Positions 8,099 to 19,545 are shown, counted from the first letter of the stretch. The stretch is DNA of 33,898 nt from an uncultured Eubacterium sp. (GCA_904395785.1 CAJFOG010000191.1:1-33898); one strand, 5' to 3'. Numbers and translations are program-made. The notes: generated from the sequence alone by a model not told the origin.

Positions 8099-9439
8099 TT
8101 ATGATAATTTAGTTAGATTAAAAATCCATTTTAACCAACATCTGACAGATTGCGATCTTCTTACTATTTGACTCTCGTTACATACATTCAACTCTCTCAT
8201 TCTTGTTTGTATTACTCCTTTTTCAGGTAACTCTCCAAAATTTTCAATAATGAAATCAAAAAATTCTAAGAAAATTTGATGTTCAAGAATAAGCGATACA
8301 AGTTTAAGTTGTCTTTGCTTATACTGCATTTTATATACCTTTTTACCTAATTTAGTTAATATGGATTTTATTTCATTTTCTTCTGTCTTAACCTTCTCAA
8401 ATAAACCCAAATATTTTCCTGCGTTATAATAATATTGTGATTGTCTATATACTGGTTTCCCCTTATTCAAATTTGATCCAAAATGCATTAATTCTGCTAT
8501 TTCTTGATCATTCATAGGATTTTCATACATATTCTCTAACAATGATATAACACGTTCAAATGAATCAGCTTGTACAAATGGAGGAATATCTTGATTATCT
8601 TGGTTATCATCATACTTAACTATTGTATTATTTCTAACCTCCATTAAATCATCTAATGTAATTTCTGTATCTTGAAGTGAATAATTTTTATTCTTAACTA
8701 ACCTAATTGAAGAATAATCATTTATATCAGTAAACTCATATTCAAATAGACGATATATTTTATTTGAATAAATAGAAAAAACTAATCGAATAGGTTTAGT
8801 AACTTTACTCTTCCATAGCCTAAACGGATAATACAGTTGTCTAATATGAAAATCAGGATGGATTACATTTTTAGCCTCCATTATCACTATTGAATCAGAA
8901 TTTTCAAATCCTCCATCAATCTCACATTGAGCATTATTAACGACCAAGTGTTGCTTTACTCCACGATACGTATTAACATCAAACTCAAATTTTCCTGTCC
9001 CCATTCGTCCATTGAATGTACTAACATTTTCATCTGTCTCTAGAAAATCATCTAAAATATTTGAAATAATTAATACATTAATTGCATTAGCTTCTGAGGA
9101 AATGTTATCTATATCAATACTCTCATATTCTGGTATTTCAACAGAGGTCATTCGGGTAACATGTTCTTCAAGCTCTGGAATATCTTGATATAAAATAAAA
9201 TCACCTAATACATATGAACGTCTACTATCCGGTAAAATATTAATTTTATGCTTCTTAAAAGCAGATGGAAGTTGCTCCGAACTATCCCATTTTGACATTA
9301 ATCTTGGTTCTTTAAACTCTTTAATTTGCGATGCTTCAATATGAAAAATTCCATCTTCTTGTATTTTCTTTACTATATCATATTTTTCTATCAACTTTTC
9401 CCAAGCTTCATCAACAGATATTTCTTTATTCTTTATCAT
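8099..9439 (-). CDS. Putative type II restriction endonuclease (PD-(D/E)xK-like)
   Basis: CEIDGGFENSDSIVIMEAKN resembles a PD-(D/E)xK core (D...EAK); overlaps the upstream MTase by 14 nt. Confidence 0.72.
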   Translation of the reverse strand: MIKNKEISVDEAWEKLIEKYDIVKKIQEDGIFHIEASQIKEFKEPRLMSKWDSSEQLPSAFKKHKINILPDSRRSYVLGDFILYQDIPELEEHVTRMTSVEIPEYESIDIDNISSEANAINVLIISNILDDFLETDENVSTFNGRMGTGKFEFDVNTYRGVKQHLVVNNAQCEIDGGFENSDSIVIMEAKNVIHPDFHIRQLYYPFRLWKSKVTKPIRLVFSIYSNKIYRLFEYEFTDINDYSSIRLVKNKNYSLQDTEITLDDLMEVRNNTIVKYDDNQDNQDIPPFVQADSFERVISLLENMYENPMNDQEIAELMHFGSNLNKGKPVYRQSQYYYNAGKYLGLFEKVKTEENEIKSILTKLGKKVYKMQYKQRQLKLVSLILEHQIFLEFFDFIIENFGELPEKGVIQTRMRELNVCNESQIVRRSQSVRCWLKWIFNLTKLS

Positions 9440-10280
9440 AATTATATATTAACACCTCGTTTATTTCTCCTCTTAAATTACCTTTACTATTAATTGATCT
9501 CTTTGCTTTAATAATTTTTATTTTATAGTCTTTATATAACTCACGAATAAATTCGCAATCAGAATTTGACTGTAAAAATTTAATCCCTTTTTTATTTAAT
9601 TTATCACACTCATTTTTTAACTCTATCTGTTTTTCTTCATTAAAACCATTTTCTGTATAACCTGTAAATGATGCAGAACTCGATATTGGCATATAGGGTG
9701 GATCTAAATAAACAAAATCTCCTCTTCTTAATTTTTCTAAAGTTTTTTTATAATCTCCATTTATTATTTGTATATTTTTGTTTTTAAAATAATTAGACAT
9801 TGCCCTAATTACGGGTTCATTCACAATATTTGGATTCTTATATTTCCCATAAGGAGTGTTAAATTGTCCAGAAGAATTCACTCTATATAATCCATTATAA
9901 CACGTTTTATTTAGATAAATAATTCTTGCAGCTCTTTGTACACTAGTCATTTGAGAATAAAACTCAGTATCTCTATCATACTCTCTTACTTTATAAAAAT
10001 GCTCTGATGTATTTCTTTCTTTATGATAATTTAATTGCTTAATTAATTCATCCGGTTTATCTCTTATAACTGTATATACATTTATTAATTCTATATTATA
10101 GTCATTTATAATTGCATTTTCAGGTTGCAATTCAAACAACAATGCTCCTCCTCCAATAAATGGTTCCACATAATTAGAGTATTTATTTGGAATCATTGGT
10201 ATAATATCTCCTAGCAATTGTCTTTTTCCTCCAACCCATTTAAGTACCGGACTTAATATCAAGTTTTTTTTATTTTTCAT
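9426..10280 (-). CDS. DNA adenine methyltransferase (Dam/D12 class)
   Basis: LKWVGGKRQLL, VEPFIGGGALLFEL (FxGxG) and VYLDPPY motifs. Confidence 0.92.
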   Translation of the reverse strand: MKNKKNLILSPVLKWVGGKRQLLGDIIPMIPNKYSNYVEPFIGGGALLFELQPENAIINDYNIELINVYTVIRDKPDELIKQLNYHKERNTSEHFYKVREYDRDTEFYSQMTSVQRAARIIYLNKTCYNGLYRVNSSGQFNTPYGKYKNPNIVNEPVIRAMSNYFKNKNIQIINGDYKKTLEKLRRGDFVYLDPPYMPISSSASFTGYTENGFNEEKQIELKNECDKLNKKGIKFLQSNSDCEFIRELYKDYKIKIIKAKRSINSKGNLRGEINEVLIYNYDKE

Positions 10281-10422
10281 CTATTACACTCCTTTCTATT
10301 AACTGTGCTATTTTAACATAACATTTTAAAAAAATACAAACTTAGTAATAAAATTTTTACTTTTTTATTAAAATTGATTTTTTTTATTTTTAATTCGTAA
10401 AAAATAATAGGAGGTGTATTAT

Positions 10423-11139
10423 ATGCAAAAATATAATTTACAGAAAACAACTATTTGGCGTTTTACAAATAGAGGTCATTGGGCTACACATAAAGGTGAT
10501 TACAGAGGTAATTGGTCTCCACATATTCCAAGAAATTTAATTTTAAAATACACTAAGCCCCATGATACTGTTCTAGACTGCTTTATTGGATCAGGTACGA
10601 CATTAATTGAAACAAAACTTTTGAATAGAAATGGTATTGGTATAGACATAAATGCTAATGCAATCGATATTACGAAAAAAAGAACTCAATTTAGCATCAA
10701 CAATTCAGCTAATATAAAATTATTCTTAGGTGATGCACAAAATCTGAATATGATTAAAAACAATTCCATTGATTTCATATGTACTCATCCACCATACGCA
10801 AATATTATTAAATATAGTGATAATTTAATAAACGATTTATCTATATTAAACCATACAGAATTTTTAAAAGGAATGAAAAAAGTCAGTAAAGAACTTTATC
10901 GAGTGTTAAAACCATCACATAAATGTTCTTTTATGATTGGTGATATTAGAAAAGATGGAAATGTTATTCCTCTAGGTTTTCTTACTATGCAATGTTTCAT
11001 AGAAAATAATTTCAAACTAAAAGAAATCATTATTAAAGAACAACATAACTGCACATCGACACCTTTTTGGCTAGAAAAAATCGATAAGATAAATTTTTAC
11101 TTACTAGCACATGAATACATTTTTGTTTTTGTTAAATAA
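10423..11139 (+). CDS. DNA methyltransferase, N4/N6 amino class, motif I before motif IV
   Basis: VLDCFIGSGTTLIE...GIGIDINANAI then FICTHPPYANIIKYSD; ggaggtg RBS before ATG 10423 (ORF track starts at GTG 10414). Confidence 0.83.
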   Translation: MQKYNLQKTTIWRFTNRGHWATHKGDYRGNWSPHIPRNLILKYTKPHDTVLDCFIGSGTTLIETKLLNRNGIGIDINANAIDITKKRTQFSINNSANIKLFLGDAQNLNMIKNNSIDFICTHPPYANIIKYSDNLINDLSILNHTEFLKGMKKVSKELYRVLKPSHKCSFMIGDIRKDGNVIPLGFLTMQCFIENNFKLKEIIIKEQHNCTSTPFWLEKIDKINFYLLAHEYIFVFVK

Positions 11140-11189
11140 AAATTAGATTACACCCTTTTATAATCAATACACTTACGAAATGAAATATA

Positions 11190-11234
11190 AAAAACTCACT
11201 TTAATGCCTTACAACAAACTTAAGTGAGTTTTTA
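11190..11234. terminator. Bidirectional terminator between MTase and lysS
   Basis: AAAAACTCACTT(T)AA pairs with TTAAGTGAGTTTTT. Confidence 0.75.
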
Positions 11235-11242
11235 TACTTATC

Positions 11243-12742
<1,500 letters not shown>

Positions 12743-12751
12743 CTACAAAAT

Positions 12752-12985
12752 AAAAAAGCTCTTATCCACATAGGGACGAGAGCTTTCATCGTGGTACCAC
12801 CCTAATTCGTCTATAGATTACCCTATAGACCTTAGTGACTTATGATAAGTCCATTCGTAACGTGAATGTATACGTCCTGTTGGAAGGCTCCAAGTCTTTA
12901 TTTCAATGAATACTCCACTATCCCTTTCCAGCAATCGGGACTCTCTGTTAGCTTCCTAATCATTTACTCTCTCTTCATCGCCATA
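12752..12985 (-). promoter_or_regulatory. T-box leader of lysS (antiterminator T-box sequence plus terminator)
   Basis: Minus strand AGGGTGGTACCACG (12790-12803) followed by terminator AAAGCTCTCGTCCCTATGTGGATAAGAGCTTTTTT (12752-12786); upstream AGAGAG/stem I-like region; promoter TTGACA-18-TATAAT just upstream. Confidence 0.93.
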
Positions 12986-13130
12986 TGATTAATAATTATA
13001 GTATATGTAAAAAACGTTTGTCAAATAAGAACAATAGGAAATTATTTAGAATTTCGATTCTTTGTATGTTCTTATATAAGATATACATACAACCCCTGTT
13101 ATAAGGTTATACTTTATAATCTTACTAGAA

Positions 13131-13480
13131 CGATATTAAATCTTCCATTTTATAAACAGTATACCCCTCATAATAATAACTAGCATCAATACCTTTCATA
13201 TAAACATCTCAATCATTGATTTTATCTGTGAGTGCTTGTTTCAATAAAACTTTTATTTCTAAATCTTTACCTGTCTTATCTTTCCTGCAAATTCATAAAT
13301 CTCATCAAAAAGATATTGATGAATGAGTGATAATCCTTTAAATGTTCCAACTTCAAATGTATCTAATAACCCTGTTTCAAAAAGTTCAAGAGCTTTTGTT
13401 TTACTTATTTTTTCTTCCATCTTCATAAATTCTACTTCATTATGAATAAATAACTTATTTTCTAAAAATACGATATTCAC
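13131..13480 (-). pseudogene. Fic/DOC family pseudogene with internal deletion of the catalytic core
   Basis: ORF 13259-13480 encodes a Fic N-terminal region (FKGLSLIHQYLFDEIYEFAGKIRQVKI); a downstream piece in another frame reads DLEIKVLLKQALTDKIND-stop-DVYMKGIDASYYYEGYTVYKMEDL, which looks like a Fic C-terminus; no HPFxxGNGR in between. Confidence 0.75.
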
Positions 13481-13530
13481 CCTTTCATTTTCTAAACAAG
13501 ATATGTTTTCTTATTTATGCATCATGTGTA

Positions 13531-14541
13531 TTATGCAACTGGCTTCACACTTTTCCACAATGCATATTCTTTTTCATAATCTTCTAATATTTCTAACATC
13601 CCATCATATGTTTCAATTTTCGCTAATTGATCTTTTAACTGATGACTATTCGCTAACCCTTTTACATACCAAGCAGCATGTCCTCTCATTTCTTTCATAG
13701 CTACTACTTCACCTTTTAAATCACATAAGCGCTTTGCATGTAATCTCGCCATTTCAAATTTTTCTTCTACTGATACTTGTGGAAGTTTTTCTCCTGTTTC
13801 TAAGTATGTAACGACTTCTTTAATTAACCAAGGATCACCTAATACACCTCTACCAATCATAACTGCATCACAACCTGTTTCTTCTAACATTCGCTTTGCA
13901 TCTTCTGGTGTACGAATATCTCCATTACCGATGACTGGAATAGAAACAGCCTCTTTTACTTGTTTAATATAGGACCAATCCGCATGCCCTTCATACATTT
14001 GTTTTCTTGTACGGCCATGGATTGCAATAGCACATACACCAACTTCTTCTAATCGTTTTGCTAGTTCTACACAGTTAATATGATCATGATCCCAACCAAT
14101 ACGCATCTTTACAGTCACTGGCTTACTTACAGCTTCTATGACTGCTTTTGTCATCGCAACTGCATGATCAATATCTTTCATTAAGGCACTTCCCGCCTCT
14201 GATTTAATAATTTTATTAACAGGACATCCCATATTAATATCAATAATATCACAATCTGATTGAGTATCTAACATTTTAGCTGAATGCACCATTGTTTCAA
14301 TATCGTGTCCAAAAATTTGTAACGTTAATGGATGTTCTTGTGATTCTACTGCTGTCATACCTAATGTTTTTTCATTCTCATAGTATAATGCTTTATCACT
14401 CACCATTTCCGCATAAATTAACCCTGCACCAAATTGTTTACAAATGACACGAAAAGCAGGATTACTAATACCAGCCATCGGTGCAATGACGACTCTGTTA
14501 TCTATTTCTATATCACGTATTTTCCAACTATTTTTTTTCAT
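13531..14541 (-). CDS. dusB: tRNA-dihydrouridine synthase
   Basis: [58 protein letters not shown]. Confidence 0.95.
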   Translation of the reverse strand: MKKNSWKIRDIEIDNRVVIAPMAGISNPAFRVICKQFGAGLIYAEMVSDKALYYENEKTLGMTAVESQEHPLTLQIFGHDIETMVHSAKMLDTQSDCDIIDINMGCPVNKIIKSEAGSALMKDIDHAVAMTKAVIEAVSKPVTVKMRIGWDHDHINCVELAKRLEEVGVCAIAIHGRTRKQMYEGHADWSYIKQVKEAVSIPVIGNGDIRTPEDAKRMLEETGCDAVMIGRGVLGDPWLIKEVVTYLETGEKLPQVSVEEKFEMARLHAKRLCDLKGEVVAMKEMRGHAAWYVKGLANSHQLKDQLAKIETYDGMLEILEDYEKEYALWKSVKPVA

Positions 14542-15418
14542 GTAGTTCTAAAAACCTTTCTAAATCTATTAATTCTTCTTCTGTGAAATAATATTTTTCT
14601 CCACAGAAATTACATGTAATCTCGCAACCATGATCTTCTTCAATAATTTGTTTTCTTTCTTCTTTTGATAGTGTTGTCAGTACTCTTTTCATTGTCGCTT
14701 TCTCACAATGACAACGGAATTCAATATCTTGTGTACTTAATACTTTCACATCGTCAAACAAACTATGTAATATGTCTTCTAAAGAATCATTCTCTTGTAG
14801 TAATGTAGAAATATGTTTCATATTAGAAACAATACCTTCTACTTTCACAATATCTTCTTCTGTTGCGTCTGGTAACATTTGAATTAATAATCCACCTGCT
14901 GCCATGATAGAGTTATCTGTATTGACTAAAACACCTACAGATACTGCCGATGGTGTTTGTTCACTTGCGGTAAAGTAGTATGCAAAGTCATCACCAATTT
15001 CTCCTGATTGTAATGCAACTGTACCACTCCAGTTTTCTTTCATATGTAAATCTTTAATAACTTCTAAGTATCCATTCGTTCCTACCGCAGTACCTACAGC
15101 CAATTTTCCTGTATCATTGTACTGTAACATAATATGTGGATCAGATACAAATCCTCTTACATGCCCATCTTGATATGCATCCACAAGAATCGTCCCAATT
15201 GGTCCTCCACCATTAATTCTGATTGTTAATTGTTCTTTCTCACTTTTCAACATACTTCCCATGATAGAACCAATACTTAATGTACGACCTAATGCAGCTG
15301 CACTTGTTGGCCATAAATCAAAGTTTTGTCTTGCTTTTTCTACTAGATGTGTAGAAGAACAAATATATACTCGTACACGTTCTTCACATGCCAATGCTTT
15401 TACTAAGTAATCTTTCAT
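14528..15418 (-). CDS. hslO: Hsp33 redox-regulated chaperone
   Basis: Central Hsp33 fold motifs ([21 protein letters not shown]) and C-terminal zinc motif FRCHC...CNFC. Confidence 0.95.
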   Translation of the reverse strand: MKDYLVKALACEERVRVYICSSTHLVEKARQNFDLWPTSAAALGRTLSIGSIMGSMLKSEKEQLTIRINGGGPIGTILVDAYQDGHVRGFVSDPHIMLQYNDTGKLAVGTAVGTNGYLEVIKDLHMKENWSGTVALQSGEIGDDFAYYFTASEQTPSAVSVGVLVNTDNSIMAAGGLLIQMLPDATEEDIVKVEGIVSNMKHISTLLQENDSLEDILHSLFDDVKVLSTQDIEFRCHCEKATMKRVLTTLSKEERKQIIEEDHGCEITCNFCGEKYYFTEEELIDLERFLELHEKK

Positions 15419-15532
15419 AGTTTCATCTCCTATTATTTTATATAGCTATGCTATATGATTTACAAATTGCATATGTAGTATACCATATCATCACAAAGAT
15501 ACCAAACCTTTCAAACGTATAAAACATAAGAA

Positions 15533-15560
15533 AAACCACTATGTATTTCTACAAGTGGTA
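15533..15560 (-). terminator. tpx terminator
   Basis: Minus strand ACCACT-tgtagaaatacat-AGTGGTTTTT. Confidence 0.6.
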
Positions 15561-15568
15561 TCTCTATC

Positions 15569-16063
15569 TTATTTCGTTAACTCACCAATTTTTGTAAGAA
15601 CATCTTGGTAGTTAGGTTCGCTTGCGATTTCAGAAACGTATTCTACATGGCGGATTACGTTATCAGCATCTACTACAAATACTGCTCTTGTAAGTAAGTT
15701 TAACTCTTCTACAACTGTTCCTGTAGCTTTACCAAAACTTTGTGTTTTGTAGTCACTTAAAGTTTTCACATTTTTGTTGTCGTTTACTTGACACCATCTG
15801 TGTAATGCAAATGGTAAATCCATACTAATTGAGTAACAAGTTGCATTATCAATCTCTTTGAAAAATGTCATAAATTTAGAAAGTTCGATAGAACATACAC
15901 CAGTATCAACAGATGGTACAGATAAGAATACTCTTACCCCTTTTGTATCTGATAAAGATACTGCATTTAATTCCATATCTACAGCTGTAAATTCAGGAAA
16001 TTTATCTCCTACTTTTAATTGTGCTCCCTTTAATGTCATTGGTTGACCTTGAAATGTAATCAT
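15569..16063 (-). CDS. tpx: Thiol peroxidase (atypical 2-Cys peroxiredoxin)
   Basis: LKVGDKFPEF...VPSVDTGVCSIELSKF...SMDLPFALHRWC. Confidence 0.96.
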   Translation of the reverse strand: MITFQGQPMTLKGAQLKVGDKFPEFTAVDMELNAVSLSDTKGVRVFLSVPSVDTGVCSIELSKFMTFFKEIDNATCYSISMDLPFALHRWCQVNDNKNVKTLSDYKTQSFGKATGTVVEELNLLTRAVFVVDADNVIRHVEYVSEIASEPNYQDVLTKIGELTK

Positions 16064-16150
16064 GAATACTCCTCCTTTATTTCAACACTTATATGATTGT
16101 CTATAGTATACTACTATATAATGGTTAATACAAATGATATGCAAGGGGAA

Positions 16151-16656
16151 TTATCTCTGTGAGTCTGAATTAAACAACGAACGTATCCATATTACAACTA
16201 AATAAAGAGTTAGTATAATAAAAAGTATGATAATAGTTATATATTTAGAAAGATCTTGCTTTCCTTTTAAATACGTTTCTTGATAAAGTTCATCAAATAT
16301 TTCATATGCTTTATAACCTTTATAATTACTATACAGATTATCACTTTTTTTTAAATCATAGACTCCTTTTTTATATGCTTCCTTTACTATACTTTCTTCT
16401 ATTTGAGCAAGTTCATCTTTTTATAAAACTCTCTATATTTTTGCTGAAAACAGCTCTTTTCATCTTCAGTTTCTCCCTTTGAATAATCCTGCATCATCTC
16501 ATAATTCCATACATCTTTTTCGGCATATTCTTCTGCATTTTTTTCTAATTGTGGTTGAAGATTACAAAAATCATTCTCTGTTTCTAAACTCTTTGCTGAT
16601 ATAGATACATCAAATATAGATATAAATATTATTACTAAAATAATTATTTGTTTCAT
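16151..16656 (-). other. Secreted/membrane small protein gene split by a frameshift (signal peptide, charged ectodomain, C-terminal TM)
   Basis: ORF 16399-16656 (85 aa, MKQIIILVIIFISIF signal-like) ends ...REFYKKMNLLK*; the -1 frame continues from the A-run as ...DELAQIEESIVKEAYKKGVYDLKKSDNLYSNYKGYKAYEIFDELYQETYLKGKQDLSKYITIIILFIILTLYLVVIWIRSLFNSDSQR*, stop at 16151. Confidence 0.65.
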
Positions 16657-16659
16657 TTT

Positions 16660-18396
16660 TTAAAACCTCACATCCTCCATAAAAAGTTCTTTTAATTTTA
16701 CTTTTAAATTTTCATATTCTTCCTTCTTCATTATATTTTCTATGTTTAACACTTGCTGTAAAAAATATTTCGTATCTCTAAAATTGGCCTTAAAATTGTT
16801 TGGAAAATAGTATGTTATTATTTCTTTTAATAATCTTAATCTATATTCATCATCCTTATCAGATAACAGCAATAATTTATATGTGGCAAAACAAATTGAT
16901 TGTAGAAATAAAACTATGGATTGTTTTTCATTGAATTTATCTGCTATTTCATTTATAAAAATTTTATTTTTTAAATCATTGTAGATTTGATTTCCGTCTC
17001 TTCCTTCTAAATTTTCTTTCTTAATTATCTCTTCTGAGCTTAACGAAATAATTCCCAACGGTCTTGTAAATCTATAGTTACTGTTCACGCAACTACACAC
17101 CCTTAAAACATTCTGATAAGCATCACTCGACATCCTATCAATATCCTCAATTACTAACATAAGCTGATTTTTTCTTACCATTTTAAGAAGATGATAAATG
17201 TAATAATCTTGATGAAATTTACTTGAATCTTTTTGATTAATAATTATTTGATATAAATATTTACAAACAAAAATCCAAATTATTATCGTGAATAAAAAAA
17301 CTTCCAAAATTGTTAAAACATCTATACTATAATCATTTGCCAATTCAAATATGTTCATAATAATAGTGTCAAAAATAGATTTGTCTATTTCAAAGCCTAT
17401 ATTCAAATATCTAAATATTACATATATTATACTGCCTATATAATCAATATAGCTTATCAGAAAAGATGAAACAGCTCCTATAATAATGAATACTATTATT
17501 AACGCTGACTTATGGTTCATATAAGATTTCATTTTAGAATATTGAAGCGCTTTCATATACATTAAATATAGGAAGTCTTCATCATAATTAGCTTCCCAAG
17601 GTGAAATTCTAACTGGAGTATAATTATGATTCATACACAATATTCTATCATATGTTGTTTTTCCATTACCGTATTCCCCATCATGATATAACCATTTCGA
17701 TTCTAGCTTTATTGGTGAATTCAATTCAGCACTTATATCTATATTTTTTAAATTATATAAATAAGAATTACCTAAAAGCGAAAAAATATTTTTTACTTCT
17801 ACATTTTTTCTTAATTCTTTAATAGGAAATAATGAACACACTCTATAACACTGTTCTACTGAATATTTACTTATAAATATCTCATCATATTTATTATTAA
17901 CATCAATATAAATAATCGCTTTTTTACGATAAACTTTTCCATTTACTTTATAACTGACCAACACCTTAATTTTATGATTCTCTATTACATTATTCTTAAT
18001 ATTAATAAAATGTTTATGTAGACTAAAGTAAAAATACTTTTTCTTTCTATCTCTATTCGTTGATAACACTGTATGAAATTGATTCAATACAAATACTTCA
18101 CAATCTATTGCATTCTCTGGAAAAAAGTTCTCCATGTTTATTTTAAAAATCCTCGAATCATAAAAGCTGAAAAAATAATTTGAATAATAAATTTTTGATT
18201 GAATAATATCGTCATAATCTAAATTCAAAAATTCGATACTGATATTATTATAACTTTTTTTTAAAAAATTAAATCCTATGTAAAACGAGCATATAAAAAA
18301 TATAACCATTAATACATCTCTTAGTATGCTACCTTCATTAGTGTCCACATCAATCAATGTAAATAAATAAATAAAGCAAACTATTATTAACGACAA
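16660..18396 (-). CDS. KAP-family P-loop NTPase with TM segments inserted between Walker A and Walker B
   Basis: Walker A GEYGNGKTT; Walker B-like LMLVIEDIDRM (KAP-type EDIDR); hydrophobic segments between them (ALIIVFIIIGAVSSFLISYI, VFLFTIIIWIFVCKYLY); two more TMs at the N-terminus. The TTG start is doubtful (see finding). Confidence 0.78.
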   Translation of the reverse strand: MSLIIVCFIYLFTLIDVDTNEGSILRDVLMVIFFICSFYIGFNFLKKSYNNISIEFLNLDYDDIIQSKIYYSNYFFSFYDSRIFKINMENFFPENAIDCEVFVLNQFHTVLSTNRDRKKKYFYFSLHKHFINIKNNVIENHKIKVLVSYKVNGKVYRKKAIIYIDVNNKYDEIFISKYSVEQCYRVCSLFPIKELRKNVEVKNIFSLLGNSYLYNLKNIDISAELNSPIKLESKWLYHDGEYGNGKTTYDRILCMNHNYTPVRISPWEANYDEDFLYLMYMKALQYSKMKSYMNHKSALIIVFIIIGAVSSFLISYIDYIGSIIYVIFRYLNIGFEIDKSIFDTIIMNIFELANDYSIDVLTILEVFLFTIIIWIFVCKYLYQIIINQKDSSKFHQDYYIYHLLKMVRKNQLMLVIEDIDRMSSDAYQNVLRVCSCVNSNYRFTRPLGIISLSSEEIIKKENLEGRDGNQIYNDLKNKIFINEIADKFNEKQSIVLFLQSICFATYKLLLLSDKDDEYRLRLLKEIITYYFPNNFKANFRDTKYFLQQVLNIENIMKKEEYENLKVKLKELFMEDVRF

Positions 18397-18437
18397 AATT
18401 ATACAATAATAATACCTTGAAAAAGGATCATCTTTTT

Positions 18438-18923
18438 TTAAGTATTTATAATTTTTTTTATAACAGGTTCTCTATGATTTACACAAAAAATAAAAAAACT
18501 AAACAACAATCCCATTATATAAAAAATAAACAAAATTGTTATATCTTCTAAATTTAAGCTTTTAAAAACAAATTCTTCTATACCTAAACTTACTAACAAA
18601 ATAAAAGAACAGTTAAATAATATATTTTTTATTAGAATCCTTAAATTTTTGCTAAATATATTATAATTAGATACTACAAAGAACGATCCTATTAATGCTA
18701 CAAAAAAAGATATAATTTTTTTTACATAATCCCCATATAATCCATATAAATTTAATAAAGATATATTCAAAACTCTTTTGTCAAAAAATACAAATAATAT
18801 AAGAAACACTATTAAAACAAATGATTTTTCATGTTTTAAATATAACAATCTATTTATCATGATATCTGTTTTTTTTGAGATAATATTTTTCTTTAAATTA
18901 AAACCATTGAAAACTAGTTCCAT
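18438..18923 (-). CDS. Four-TM membrane protein, probable N-terminal part of the KAP NTPase
   Basis: 161 aa with about 4 hydrophobic segments; the KAP frame opens inside its 3' end without an ATG; in-frame A AAA AAA heptamer at 18453-18459. Confidence 0.6.
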   Translation of the reverse strand: MELVFNGFNLKKNIISKKTDIMINRLLYLKHEKSFVLIVFLILFVFFDKRVLNISLLNLYGLYGDYVKKIISFFVALIGSFFVVSNYNIFSKNLRILIKNILFNCSFILLVSLGIEEFVFKSLNLEDITILFIFYIMGLLFSFFIFCVNHREPVIKKIINT

Positions 18924-19545
18924 TTTTATGTTTTTTTATTTCTATATTTTCATTCAATATATCAAATTTGAAAAAGTCTTTTAAAAATTTTTGTACTTTA
19001 CCTACTAAATTTACTATATTTGAATCCCTTTGCTCTAATAATTTAACTTGGAGTTTTGAAAATTCTGTAATATAGTACACATTGTTTTCAATCAATTGTT
19101 CTTTAACACTCTCTATAAACTCCTCATCGATTATATAATCCAAAATTTTTATTTCATTATTACTATATTTGCAATTAATTACAATAAACGAAATTTCCTT
19201 TTTACTAAAAAAATCACATTTCACTGTTACTTTAAATTCTTGCTTTTCTATAATAACCTTAATTTTATTTTTATAGTGTTTACTTCTTATTCTATCAAAT
19301 AATTTAAATCGCCTAAACTTCATTAAATTATCTAAATTATAACATAATAATTGTTCTAAATTATCTATAGATATAAAGTCATTAAAACTATCTAAGTCTA
19401 CATCTAAATGTTGCAAATTTTGTATAATTAAATTCATTTTTTCATCAAATAATATCTTTTTCAAATAATTATATTGATTACACTTAATGTTTACTAAATT
19501 TAATTCTGTACTAACCATATTCTGATTCTTTTTCTTATTAAACAT
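18898..19545 (-). CDS. Hypothetical cytosolic protein, first gene of the KAP module
   Basis: 215 aa, RBS-like AAGGATGG upstream of ATG; overlaps the next ORF by 26 nt; no recognised domain. Confidence 0.7.
   Translation of the reverse strand: MFNKKKNQNMVSTELNLVNIKCNQYNYLKKILFDEKMNLIIQNLQHLDVDLDSFNDFISIDNLEQLLCYNLDNLMKFRRFKLFDRIRSKHYKNKIKVIIEKQEFKVTVKCDFFSKKEISFIVINCKYSNNEIKILDYIIDEEFIESVKEQLIENNVYYITEFSKLQVKLLEQRDSNIVNLVGKVQKFLKDFFKFDILNENIEIKKHKNGTSFQWF

Noticed and set aside
18898-18950. Frameshift fusion between the 215-aa and 161-aa ORFs
   Set aside because: A slippery-looking A AAA AAA is present, but a -1 slip does not enter the 161-aa frame (it would need +1), and the 161-aa ORF has its own ATG, so overlapping genes are more likely.
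18778-19302. Plus-strand 68-aa ORFs opposite the KAP module
   Set aside because: Phe/Ile-rich shadow ORFs in very AT-rich DNA, no initiation signals.
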